A stretch of DNA of 64,000 bases from Streptomyces sp. NBC_01445. Its GTDB lineage: Bacteria; Actinomycetota; Actinomycetes; Streptomycetales; Streptomycetaceae. Positions 8,495-18,300 of this stretch are shown piece by piece. The stretch spans positions 8,959,001 through 9,023,000 of the forward strand of contig NZ_CP109485.1 of NCBI RefSeq assembly GCF_035918235.1, given 5' to 3'. The notes below the pieces were generated by a model. That model saw only the letters and a program-made list of their open reading frames with translations, was not told the origin of the DNA and did no database searches. The position numbers were made by a program, and so were the translations under genes. Every line of letters starts with the position of its first letter. The first letter of the stretch is position 1.

Positions 8495-8909
8495 GAGCGC
8501 CATGCCCGAGCCCCGCCCCGCCACCCGCCGGGTCGACGACAGCGCCGCCGACATGATCAGCCTCGTCCGGCTCGGCCTGCCCGTGCACCAGCACCACCCG
8601 AGCCACGACAACCCTCCCCCGAGTCTCTCCCAACTACTTCCTCAGAATAGGGGGCACCCCCGCACCGTTCACCGGCTGATCGCCCATTCGACTGCGAAGC
8701 TGGACGAGACACAGAGGCCAGCGCCGCACTGTGGGATGTGATGCGGGCGATGGACCTCGATACCCCTCACAGGCAGGATTGGTCATGACGTGATCACCTC
8801 CTCGATGGCGCGCAGTTCGACTCATATCGCGCCGCCGTTGCTGGGGAGGTTGGCGTGGAACTGTCCTGACCAGCCTGGAGCTCCCTTGGTCAAGAGGGCT
8901 CAAACCGCG
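8495..8909. other. Intergenic stretch, nothing recognised
   Basis: Only shadow-like frames are present. The sequence is probably debris of the same decayed segment as the remnants on both sides. Confidence 0.35.
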
Positions 8910-9330
8910 GGATAGATCTGCGAGGGGTTGCTGCGCCCGGATCGTCTTCCCACGCCCGCCATAACGGCAGCCCCGGCGGCTGGTCATTTGGGCGGCGAGG
9001 AAAAGACCCCGGCCGCCTTCATCCGTTGGACGGCCCCGGCGCAGGCGTGGCTGGGTGTTGCTGGGGTCGGTGACCTCGCACAGGAGTACGTCATCGCAGC
9101 CCAACCGGTCCGCCTGCGTAACGTACGGCGTTGGTGACGAGCTCGCTGACCACCAGTTCGGTGGTGAAGACAAGGTCGTGGAGCCCCCAGTCCGCGAGTT
9201 GGCGAGTGACCATCGAACGGGCGACCGCCACGGAGGTCGGATCCGCGGGGAGCGTCTAAAAGGCTGTGTCCTGCTCCCTGACGGTACGCGTGCGGGCGAG
9301 CAGAAGAGCGAGGTCGTCGGTGGGTGGCCC
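8910..9330 (-). pseudogene. C-terminal part of a SpoIIE-type phosphatase / RsbW-like ATPase
   Basis: Read right to left, the fragment starts with PPTDDLALLLARTRTVREQD, the end of a PP2C/SpoIIE phosphatase domain, and hits a stop. In the next frame come LPADPTSVAVARSMVTRQLA and TTELVVSELVTNAVRYA, the N box of the anti-sigma-factor-type ATPase. After another shift it gives LLCEVTDPSNTQPRLRR and DEGGRGLFLAAQM (G boxes), ending in GKTIRAQQPLADLS. This is the standard C-terminal order of Streptomyces multi-domain SpoIIE proteins, but with at least two frame breaks and no N-terminal part. Known relatives regulate sigma-factor partner switching. This copy is dead. Confidence 0.75.
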
Positions 9331-9478
9331 GGGCCGGTGTCGCGCTCCCGAACGTGCCCGCGGCGGCCACGACGGGCACGACGGGCACGGCCCTGTGGCG
9401 GATGTCGCTGCTCGTGTGTGGTTTCCCTTCGACGGTGAAGATGCGCTGTGACGATGTGCCGTTCTTCTCGGGTGTGGC

Positions 9479-12457
9479 TCAGGTGCGCACGGTCGCGCGC
9501 GCGTACGGGACGAGGCGGACGGGTCCGGTCAGCCCGTAGTCCTGCCGCTTGCCGCCGCCGAACACGGCGGGGCAGGCGACGCGGAGCCGGTTGAGCAGGG
9601 TCGTCGCCACCTCGACCTCGATCGTGTTGGCGCCGGGCCGCAGCCGGGACCCGAGGTCGGCGACGAGGGTGAGCTGGTCGACGGGCGGCAGGTCGTGGCC
9701 GTTGGCGCGCACGGTGAACGTGTCGAAGACGCCGCCCAGTTCGAGTACCGCGCCGTGCGTGCCGGGATCCCAGTCGTCGCCCAGACGGACGGTGGTGCGG
9801 TATCGGCCGATGCCGGAGACGTCCTCCAGGCCCGGCAACAGCGTCCAGGGCGCGAGGGCGTCAAGGTTCAACTCGTGCTGTTCATGGACGGTTTCGGTGG
9901 CGCTCGCGCCCGGCCGCCAGTCGTCGACCGTCAGCTTCCAGGAGGTGAGGGACACGGGGGAGGGGACGGGGCCGATCGTTGTGGCGACCGAGCGATCGTT
10001 GTCGAGGGTGGTGGTGTACGTTCCCGGGGCTGAGGCCCGGATCTCCAGGCGGCCGTCCTCGAGCACCCGGATGTCGTCGGCCTGCGTGGCCGTGGCGTAC
10101 CGCTTCGGTGCCGCGCCGGACGGGCGGGTCAGGACCAGCACGGTGACGGCGCCTGGCTGCAGGTCCACGGTCAGCCGCACGCGGCCGTCGTCGGTGCGGG
10201 CGTACAGGGCGACCGGGGTGGCGGTGCCCGTCCATGGGTCGAAGCGGTACGGGATCGCGCCCTTCACGTGCGCGGTCAGTGTCACGTCGTGCGTGATGCG
10301 GGTGCCGGTCGAACCCTTCTTGCTCACCGCGTCGTTGGCGAAGAAGTAGTAGTCGGCGGTGCTGTCCGCCCGGTGGGCGTGCAGCAGCATCGAGGACTGG
10401 GCGTGCTCGACGTCGCGGGTCAGCCCGAGCGCGGCGATGGCCTGCGGTACGTCGGGCCGGTCGGCGACCGTGTGGACGGTCTTGAGCTCCTGCAGCTCAT
10501 CGAGGAGCCGTACGAGCCGCTCGTTGTCGCCGGGGCGGGCGAGACCGGGGACGTGGGCGTCGGACCAGTCGCCGATGAGGATGACGGGCAGGCCCGCGCG
10601 GGCGTAGCTCAACAGCTTCTCGGCGACGTCGAGTTGGAGCGTGTGTTCCCGGTTGATCATGATGTCGCCGTCGACGAGCAGCGCCTTGAGCGCGGGCCCC
10701 TCGGGGGCCAGCCGTCCGTCGCGGACCACGGCGGACGGTAGGTCGAGCAGACGCGGGCTGAGGAACGTGTGCGTCCAGCCGACGGGCACGCCGTCGCTGG
10801 TGAACCAGGGCGCGCCGAGCCCGGATCCCGCGTACCCCTTCTGTCGCAGGACGCCGATGTCGACCCTGTTCACGCCGGTCTGGAGCACCTGCTGCACCCG
10901 GGCGAGGAAGTCGGCGATCTGCGGTGTGTGCCGCCACAGCGGCTGGCGCGGTCCCCAGGCCTCGCCATATCCGGCGGCTCCCTTGTACGGCGAGAACGCC
11001 GCGAAGCCGGGCCACTGGGCGCCCGGCGCGTCCGCGTACGCGAAGCCGTGGAACACGGCCTGGTTGACCCCGGCCGCGTACTGCGTGACCAGCTTCTTCA
11101 GCGTGTCGGTCCACTTGGTGGAGTAGGCGCCGCCGGCCGTGCCACCGGCCTCGTTCGACACGAGCGGCCTGCCGCCCATGTCGCGGCCGCCCGCCAGACA
11201 GCGGAAGTCGTCGAGGTTCTTGAATCCGAGGGACTCGCCCTCGGTGACGTCGAGCAGCGCCGACTTGTAGATGGCGTCGGTCTCCAGGCCGTACGGCTGG
11301 ATGCGCAGCTTCAGGCCCAGCGTGTGTGCCCACGTCTGCAGCGGCCGCAGATGATGCTCGACGTAGAGCTCGGTGACGACCTCCATCACGTCGCGCCGGA
11401 TCGCCTTGTCGAGCGACGGCTCGAAGCTGAAGGCGTACTTCTCCTTCTTCTCGACGAACGCCGCGAGGTGGGGGAGGAGGGAGTAGCCCATCCGCCGCTC
11501 GAACTCGGCGGGCAGCGCCGGGGTCCACAGCGTCGCGTCGGTCTCGATCTCGATGGAGTCCTCGAAGAGCGTGCCGCCCGTCTCCTTGAGCAGCGTCCGG
11601 ATCGACGGGGTGAGGATATGTTCCTCCCAGAAGTCGGTCACCGCGCGCGTTCCCGCGTCGCTGAAGTGGTCGACGACATAGGCGAGGGGTGTGGTGTGGT
11701 CGCGGCCCTCCGGACGCTGACCCGAGCCGCGCTCCCAGTAGGCCACCAGGAGCCAGGCCGCTCCGTCGTCGGGCGCGGTCCAGGAGATGCGCCCGCCGGC
11801 CGCCCTGTCGGTGATGTCGGTGACCGTGTCCCGGTCCAGGCGGACCGGCACGGACGTCGGCGTGCTGCCCGCCGAGACCCGCACCGTCTGCACGAGCAGC
11901 AGCCGCTGGTCCGTGACGCCTTCCCCGGCCTCGCTCACGGCTTCCGGAACCGGACCTTCGTACGTGGTTCCTGACTCCAGCACGGCGACGCCGTGGGCGA
12001 GTTCCTTCGCGGCGGCCCGGCTGTCCGGCGTGATCGAAGGCACCGCGCCAGGCCACGCGGGGCCGATCGTCAGGTCCACCACCACATCGCGCTTCTTCGC
12101 CTCGCGCAGCGCCGCCTCCACCGCCGCACGCCAGGCCGCGGTACCCCAGCCGTAGCGGACCGTGTCCAACTGCTCGTCCATGCTGTGCGTGACCGCCGCG
12201 ATCTCCACCCCGCCGAACCCGGTCGCGGCGATTTCCCGAATCTCCCGGGCGATTTCACCGGTGTCGACCAGAGCGTCGGGCCACCACCATCGAAACTTGG
12301 GTCGCACGGCGGCCGCGGGGTCGCGTAGGCCCACTGCCGAGGCCCCCGTGGCACCGGAACCCTGCGCGAGGGCCTGCCCGACAGCGGCCGAGGACAGCGC
12401 TGTGGCGGCCCCGGCCAAGGCGCCCATTCTCAACACGGTTCGACGGCGCAGGCTCAT
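9479..12457 (-). CDS. Secreted GH106 alpha-L-rhamnosidase
   Basis: A 992-residue enzyme with a twin-arginine signal (MSLRRRTVLRMGALAGAATA). It matches the GH106 pattern: KFRWWWPDALVDTGEIAREI at the mature N-terminus, a long TIM-barrel region with LFEDSIEIETDATLWTPAL and LVSNEAGGTAGGAYSTKWTD (carrying candidate catalytic acids), and C-terminal beta-sandwich domains ending in VACPAVFGGGKRQDYGLTGP. GH106 enzymes release L-rhamnose from rhamnogalacturonan and related glycans with inversion. The start is ATG 12457, because the Tat motif begins there; the frame stays open far upstream only by chance. It is transcribed away from the arabinofuranosidase operon, with operator-like palindromes between the two (12486-12507 are nearest). 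A promoter TTGCCA-17-TAGGTT on this strand (12550-12522) precedes that operator. Confidence 0.85.
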   Translation of the reverse strand: MSLRRRTVLRMGALAGAATALSSAAVGQALAQGSGATGASAVGLRDPAAAVRPKFRWWWPDALVDTGEIAREIREIAATGFGGVEIAAVTHSMDEQLDTVRYGWGTAAWRAAVEAALREAKKRDVVVDLTIGPAWPGAVPSITPDSRAAAKELAHGVAVLESGTTYEGPVPEAVSEAGEGVTDQRLLLVQTVRVSAGSTPTSVPVRLDRDTVTDITDRAAGGRISWTAPDDGAAWLLVAYWERGSGQRPEGRDHTTPLAYVVDHFSDAGTRAVTDFWEEHILTPSIRTLLKETGGTLFEDSIEIETDATLWTPALPAEFERRMGYSLLPHLAAFVEKKEKYAFSFEPSLDKAIRRDVMEVVTELYVEHHLRPLQTWAHTLGLKLRIQPYGLETDAIYKSALLDVTEGESLGFKNLDDFRCLAGGRDMGGRPLVSNEAGGTAGGAYSTKWTDTLKKLVTQYAAGVNQAVFHGFAYADAPGAQWPGFAAFSPYKGAAGYGEAWGPRQPLWRHTPQIADFLARVQQVLQTGVNRVDIGVLRQKGYAGSGLGAPWFTSDGVPVGWTHTFLSPRLLDLPSAVVRDGRLAPEGPALKALLVDGDIMINREHTLQLDVAEKLLSYARAGLPVILIGDWSDAHVPGLARPGDNERLVRLLDELQELKTVHTVADRPDVPQAIAALGLTRDVEHAQSSMLLHAHRADSTADYYFFANDAVSKKGSTGTRITHDVTLTAHVKGAIPYRFDPWTGTATPVALYARTDDGRVRLTVDLQPGAVTVLVLTRPSGAAPKRYATATQADDIRVLEDGRLEIRASAPGTYTTTLDNDRSVATTIGPVPSPVSLTSWKLTVDDWRPGASATETVHEQHELNLDALAPWTLLPGLEDVSGIGRYRTTVRLGDDWDPGTHGAVLELGGVFDTFTVRANGHDLPPVDQLTLVADLGSRLRPGANTIEVEVATTLLNRLRVACPAVFGGGKRQDYGLTGPVRLVPYARATVRT

Positions 12458-12485
12458 TACTCTCCTCGTCCCTGGCCAGTGCCAG

Positions 12486-12640
12486 TTGAACGGTTCAAAC
12501 GATTCAATGGTGAGGTGCAGGAACCTACGTGCAGCTGTGACCAGTGGCAAGAGGTGTGCAACAAACGACCTGTACAAGCGGATTGACAGGCGATGTGGCC
12601 TCGCGCACAGTTGCCGACTGTGCCGACCGAAACGATTCAA
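12486..12640. promoter_or_regulatory. Divergent promoters with LacI-type operators
   Basis: For the leftward GH106 gene, TTGCCA (12550-12545) and TAGGTT (12527-12522) are 17 bases apart. Just downstream lie the overlapping palindromes TTGAACGGTTCAA (12486-12498) and TTCAAACGATTCAA (12494-12507). For the rightward operon, TTGACA (12583-12588) and CACAGT (12606-12611) are 17 apart, followed by GAAACGATTCAA (12629-12640). All are variants of the TTGAAnCGnTTCAA site found elsewhere in the window. A repressor bound there would block both transcripts. Confidence 0.65.
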
Positions 12641-12735
12641 CTCGCGCTGGTTGCCGCCCGTACGGTGCACCTGCCACGTCGCACCCGTCACGCCGTGTTC
12701 TCCCCGTCGTACATACGCGCAGAAGGAGCCGTAGC

Positions 12736-15321
12736 ATGCCCCGACCACAGCTGACGCGACGCAAATTCGTCGTCGGATCGGGAGTGGCGGCCGGCGCCGC
12801 TCTGGGAATGGCGTCCGGCGCGGCGAGCGCGGCACCGTTCCCCCCGGCCCCGGCCGCGTCCCGGACCGGTGCGGCCGAGGCCGCCCTCGCCGAGTTCCCG
12901 CTCTCCGATGTGACGCTCCTCGACAGCCCGTTCCGTGCCAACATGCGCCGCACCTGCGCGTACTTGAAGGCCGTCGATCCGGACCGGCTCCTCCACACCT
13001 TCCGCACCAACGTCGGCCTGCCGTCGGGCGCCGAACCTTGCGGCGGTTGGGAGGCACCGGACGTCCAGCTGCGCGGCCACACCACCGGGCACCTGCTGTC
13101 GGGGCTCGCGTTCGCCCACGCGAACACGGGCGACGAGGAATACGCCGACAAGGCCCGCCACCTCGTGAACGCGCTGGCCGAGTGCCAACGGGCCGCGTCC
13201 GCTGCCGGGTTCACCGCGGGCTATCTGTCCGCCTTCCCCGAGAAGGTCTTCGCCGACCTCGAGGCGGGCGGCAAACCCTGGGCGCCCTACTACACCATCC
13301 ACAAGATCATGGCCGGACTGCTCGATCAGTACCGGCTCTCCGGCAACCACCAGGCCCTCGGCATCCTGGAGGGGATGGCCGGGTGGGTCGAGGCGCGGAT
13401 GGGCCCGCTGGACGAGACGCAGATGCGCAACGTCCTGCGTGTCGAGTGGGGCGGCATGAACGAGGTGCTCGCCGCCCTGCACCTGACCACCGGCGACGCG
13501 ACCGCGCTGCGCACCGCGCGCCGCTTCGACCAGGAGGACCTGTTCGCGCCGCTGGGCGCCGGACGCGACGAACTCGACGGACATCACGCCAACACTGAGA
13601 TCGCCAAGGTCGTGGGCGCAACCCGCCTCTACGAGGCGACGGGAGAGGACCGCTACCGGGCGATCGCGGCGCACTTCTGGGACATCGTCGTGCGCGACCA
13701 CTCGTACGTCATCGGCGGCAACGCCAACCAGGAGTTCTTCGGCCCGCCTGGCGAGATCGTCAGTCGCCTCTCCGAGGAGACCTGCGAGAACTGCAACACG
13801 TACAACATGCTCAAGCTCGGCCGCCGCCTCTTCCTGCACGACCCGGGCAAGGCCGCGTACATGGACCACCACGAGTGGGCCCTGTACAACCAGATGCTCG
13901 GCGAGCAGGACCCGGACTCCGAGCACGGCTACGTCACGTACTACACCGGGCTGTGGGCCGGTTCGCAGCGACAGCCCAAGGGCGGCCTCGGCTCCACCCC
14001 GGGCAGCTACAGCAGCGACTACGACAACTTCTCCTGCGACCACGGCACCGGCCTCGAGACGCACACCAAGTTCGCGGACACCATCTACTTCAGGGCGGCG
14101 GGAGCCGAGCGCCCCGCCCTCTACGTGAACCTGTTCGTACCGTCAGAAGTCCGTTGGCGGGACGGTGGGGTGACGCTGCGTCAGACCGGCGACTACCCGG
14201 ACGCGGGCGACCCCGTCCGGATCACCGTCACCCGGGGCGCGGCAAGCTTCCAGCTCAAAGTGCGTATCCCCGGCTGGCTCTCAGACGCCGACCGGCCCCT
14301 CGCCGCCCGCGTCACCGTCAACGGCCGCGCCGTCGACATGTCGGACGCCGCGCCGGGCACCTACCTCACCATCGACCGGCACTGGAGCGCGGGCGACACG
14401 GTCGAGCTGGCCTTCCCCCGCGCTCTGACCTGGCGCCCGGCCCCCGACAATCCGCACGTGCAGGCCCTGTCCTACGGGCCGCTCGTCCTCGCCGGGGCGT
14501 ACGGCACCACCGACTCGCCCACGATCCCCTCCCTGGACCGTGCATCCGTGCGCCAAGTCTCCCCGAGAACACCGGAGTTCACGGCGGAGGAGGCCGACGG
14601 CGCGGAGGTCTCCCTGCGCCCCTTTCATCAGATTCACCACCAGCACTACAACGTCTACTTCGCGACCGTGCCGCGTCCGGGCCGCCCCCGTGAGACCGCC
14701 CGCTATCTCCTCGCCGAGGGATCGGGCGGCACCGTGGCGGACGCGACCGGCACCCACGCCCTCGGCCGACTGACCGGCGGGGCCACCTGGACCACCGGCC
14801 GTGACGGGCGCACCGCCGCGGTCGCCCTCGACGGCGCCGACGGTCATGTCGCGCTGCCCGCCGGACTCATCACGGGACTCACCGAACTCACTGTCAGCGC
14901 CTGGGTACGCGTCGACACACAGACCAACTCGGCCCGCGTCTTCGACCTCGGGTACCACAAGTCGACGTATCTCTTTCTCGCCGCCCGCACCGGCACCGGA
15001 CGGCCCCGGGCCGCACTGAAGATCGCCGGGATGGAGGGCGAGGACTTCGTCGACGCCGATGCTCCCCTGCCGACCGGGACCTGGGCCCATGTCGCACTTA
15101 CCGTCGGCGACGGCCGCGGAGTCCTGTACGTCGACGGAGTCGAGGCCGGCCGGAACGACGCCTTCGTCTCCTCGCCGCTGCTCCTGGGCGCGACGACCCG
15201 CAACTACCTCGGCCGGTCCCAGAACCCCAGCCACCCGTACCTGCACGGCGCCATCGCCGGATTCCGCGTCCACAACCGGGCGCTGCCCGCCGCCGATGTC
15301 GCGGCACTCGCCCGCGCCTGA
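12736..15321 (+). CDS. GH127/GH146-like beta-L-arabinofuranosidase with LamG domain
   Basis: An 861-residue secreted enzyme with a Tat signal (MPRPQLTRRKFVVGSGVAAG). The catalytic (alpha/alpha)6 domain contains GGWEAPDVQLRGHTTGHLLS and APYYTIHKIMAGLLDQYRLS, the motif ETCENCNTYNMLKL (about residue 347) and NFSCDHGTGLETHTKF (about 433). In this clan a cysteine nucleophile and a zinc-binding Cys/Glu set act on terminal beta-L-arabinofuranose. The pair that reads CC in HypBA1-like enzymes is SC here. From about residue 665 to the end there is a LamG/concanavalin-like sandwich (YLLAEGSGGTVADATGTHAL onward), a likely carbohydrate-binding module. AGAAGGAG precedes ATG 12736. It is the first gene of a three-gene run. 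Removing arabinose side chains would expose the rhamnogalacturonan backbone to the rhamnosidases next door. Confidence 0.85.
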   Translation: MPRPQLTRRKFVVGSGVAAGAALGMASGAASAAPFPPAPAASRTGAAEAALAEFPLSDVTLLDSPFRANMRRTCAYLKAVDPDRLLHTFRTNVGLPSGAEPCGGWEAPDVQLRGHTTGHLLSGLAFAHANTGDEEYADKARHLVNALAECQRAASAAGFTAGYLSAFPEKVFADLEAGGKPWAPYYTIHKIMAGLLDQYRLSGNHQALGILEGMAGWVEARMGPLDETQMRNVLRVEWGGMNEVLAALHLTTGDATALRTARRFDQEDLFAPLGAGRDELDGHHANTEIAKVVGATRLYEATGEDRYRAIAAHFWDIVVRDHSYVIGGNANQEFFGPPGEIVSRLSEETCENCNTYNMLKLGRRLFLHDPGKAAYMDHHEWALYNQMLGEQDPDSEHGYVTYYTGLWAGSQRQPKGGLGSTPGSYSSDYDNFSCDHGTGLETHTKFADTIYFRAAGAERPALYVNLFVPSEVRWRDGGVTLRQTGDYPDAGDPVRITVTRGAASFQLKVRIPGWLSDADRPLAARVTVNGRAVDMSDAAPGTYLTIDRHWSAGDTVELAFPRALTWRPAPDNPHVQALSYGPLVLAGAYGTTDSPTIPSLDRASVRQVSPRTPEFTAEEADGAEVSLRPFHQIHHQHYNVYFATVPRPGRPRETARYLLAEGSGGTVADATGTHALGRLTGGATWTTGRDGRTAAVALDGADGHVALPAGLITGLTELTVSAWVRVDTQTNSARVFDLGYHKSTYLFLAARTGTGRPRAALKIAGMEGEDFVDADAPLPTGTWAHVALTVGDGRGVLYVDGVEAGRNDAFVSSPLLLGATTRNYLGRSQNPSHPYLHGAIAGFRVHNRALPAADVAALARA

Positions 15322-15381
15322 GCCCCCCCCGCTCACTCAGCAAGCGCCCCAGTCAGCTGCCTCAGTAGAAAGCCTCTCGCC

Positions 15382-18300
15382 ATGCCAGAACAGCACCCCG
15401 CCCTGTCCAGACGCGGCTTCGTCGCACTCTCCGCGCTGACCGCCGCCGCCCTCACCGGAGGCCTGCCCGGTGTCGCGCTCGCCGACGCCGGCGCCACCAC
15501 CTTCGACGCGGCCACCTTCGCCGACCCGCGCCGCGACAGCCGGCCCGCCGTGTACTGGTACTGGAACGGGCCCGTCACGCACGAACTCGTCGATACGCAG
15601 ATGGCGGACCTGCGGGCCAAGGGCCTGTACGAGATCGTCGTCTTCCCCTACGACAACGCGGAGATGCAGCCCGCCTTCTTCACCGAGGGCTGGTTCGACA
15701 TCGTCGGGCACGTCCTGGAGACCGCCGAGAAGACCGGCATGAAGGTGTGGCTGTTCAACGACAACCACTTCCCCAGCGGCCGCGCCGGATACTTCGTCAC
15801 GAAGGGCGGCACGGTCGGTTCGCGGACCTACGAGCCGCGCCCGGACCTGCGGCTCAAGGGGCTGTGGCGGTCGACCGCCATCTTCCAGGGACCGGGAACC
15901 GTACGGCTGTTGGACACGACCGGGGTCGGGGTGGACGCCGGGCAGCTCGTCGCCGACGCCGCCGTCCTCGCCGGACCGGCCGTGCTGCGCGCGGGCGGTG
16001 ACTGGGGCGACTGCACCGTCACCGCGAGCGCCAAGCCCGATGTCCTCGCCACCGGACTGCTGGTGCGCGCCTCCTCCGACGGCCGCGACGCAATCCTCGT
16101 CGAGTTCGACCAGACCGGCGTCGTCACCCTGTCGCGCGTCGCCGACGCCGAGGTGACACAACTGGCGAGGTCCACCCGCACCGACGGCTTCAACAAGACC
16201 AAGTTTCACACCCTCGCCGTCACCGTGAGCGGCGCCACCGTCTCCGTCACCCTCGACGGAAAGGACAAGGGCACCGCCACCGACGACACCCTGACCCACC
16301 ACAGCGTCGGAGTACATGCCCGCGACGGGCAGCGCTCCCTGTGGGAGGAGCTGAAGGTGACCGGCGCGGACGGCGCCGTCCTCTACACGCAGACCTACGA
16401 CGGTTCGTCCGCGGCCGGGGACTTCGCGGCCAGACCCGCGCCGAAGGGCGCGCCTGTGCCCGCCGCGGCCACCGCCCGCCCGGTCGGGGCTACCGACGCG
16501 GCGGACCTCGTCGAACTCACCGGCCGTATCACCGAGGGGAGTTGGCGGATCCCGGACGGCGACTGGCAGATCGACCTGTTCGGCGCTGTGGAGCTCGTCG
16601 ACGACTCGACAGGCTACGCCCGGGGCTACCTCGACCTCCTCGACGACGAACCGGTCGAACTGTTCCTGGACATCGTGCCCGGCGAGTACCACCGCCGCTT
16701 CCGCCGCTACTTCGGCACCGTCATCAAGGGCTTCTGGGACGACGAACCCTTCATCGCGTCCGCCCAGCCGCACTCCTTCAAGCGCCGGCCCTGGTCGCCC
16801 ACGCTCGCCGCCGCCCTCGACGCCGTCGACGCCGAGCCGGGTCCGGCGTACGCGAGCGCGTTCGACGACCTCGGCGAGCGCGGCCGTGTGCTGCGCGGAC
16901 GCTACTGGCAGGCCGTCTCCGACCGGTTCTCGCGCTACTTCGAGAAGCAGTCCGAGTGGTACGCCGAGCGCGGCGTGCGGCTCGTCACGAACCCGCTGTA
17001 CGACGAGACGGCCCCGTCCAAGCGGATCGCCTCCACCGGCGACCTGCACAAGGTCAACCAGTGGGCGCAGGTGCCCGGGGGCGACTGCATCACCGCCGAG
17101 TACCAGCTGAACACCCCGACGACGGACCCCCGCAACCCGGCATCCGTCGCCCACCAGACCGGCCGGCCGCGCGTCCTCATGGAGATGTTCGGCAACATGG
17201 GCTGGCAGATCGCCCCGGACTTCATGCGGGCCCTCGTCGGCGCGTACGCCACCCGAGGCATCAACCTCGCCGTCCTGCACGCCCTCTGGACGGACGAGAC
17301 GCACGTCTTCTTCGCCCCGCCGTTCGGCCCCCGCAACCCCTGGTGGTGGTCGATGCCGCCGGTTTCCGCGTGGATCGGACGCGTCATGGAACTGGCCCGC
17401 GGCACCTCCGGCGCCCGCACCGCACTCCTCCAACCCCAGCGCGCCGCCGAGCAGTTCACCGGGACCGACCGGCAGGGCGAGGTCGACGACGCCTTCGCGG
17501 ACGCCGCCTATGCCCTCGAACGTGCGCAGGTCGACTTCGACTTGGTCCACGAGGGCGCGCTCAGCGGCGACAAGGCGCTGCTCGCGCAGGCGGAGACCGA
17601 CGACGGGGTGCTGAGGGTCGGCCGGGCGTCGTACGAGCTGGTGGTCATCCCTGCGACACCCGTACTGGACACGGCGACGGTGCGTACTCTGGCCGCCTTC
17701 GTCCGGTCCGGTGGCACCGTCGTCGCGGTCGGCGATCTGCCCGCGCTCGCGGCCGACGGTGACGACGCGGCGCTCAGCCGGGAGCTGGGCACACTGTTCC
17801 GCAATGAGCGCGCCACCCTCGTCGCAGGCACCGACGGACTGGCCGCGGTGGCGCACGGCGCATCCGCACAGGCCGCTGTCCTCGAACCCGCCGCCGACGC
17901 CGTCCGCGTCCTGCGCACCACGCGCGGCGCCGACACGGCGTTCCTGTTCAACAACGAGAGCGGCACCCGAGTGACCACCACGGCCCTGCTGCCCGCGCAC
18001 GGCGAACCCGAACTGTGGGACCCGGCCACCGGCAGGGTCCGGCCCGCGCCCGTCCGCGCACTGCCCACTCATGACGGTGTCCGCCTGGCACTGGTCCTCG
18101 ACCCGTACGAGACGCTCGCGATCGTCGTGCGGCACCGGGCCGAGGCCGCTCCGTATGTCACCGACACCGACGGCCTTCCGGTCACCGCGGTCACCGCTGT
18201 GACGCGGAGCAACAAGAGCCTGCGAGTGACCCTCCTCGCCCAGGACCCGGGCACCCACCGCCTCACCGGCCGTGACGGCAGCACCTCGTACACGGGAACC

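Noticed and set aside
12688..14064. Long leftward open frame opposite the arabinofuranosidase gene
   Set aside because: Its composition (Val/Gly/Arg-rich, no domain) is that of an antisense shadow, common at this GC content. The opposite strand encodes a clear enzyme.
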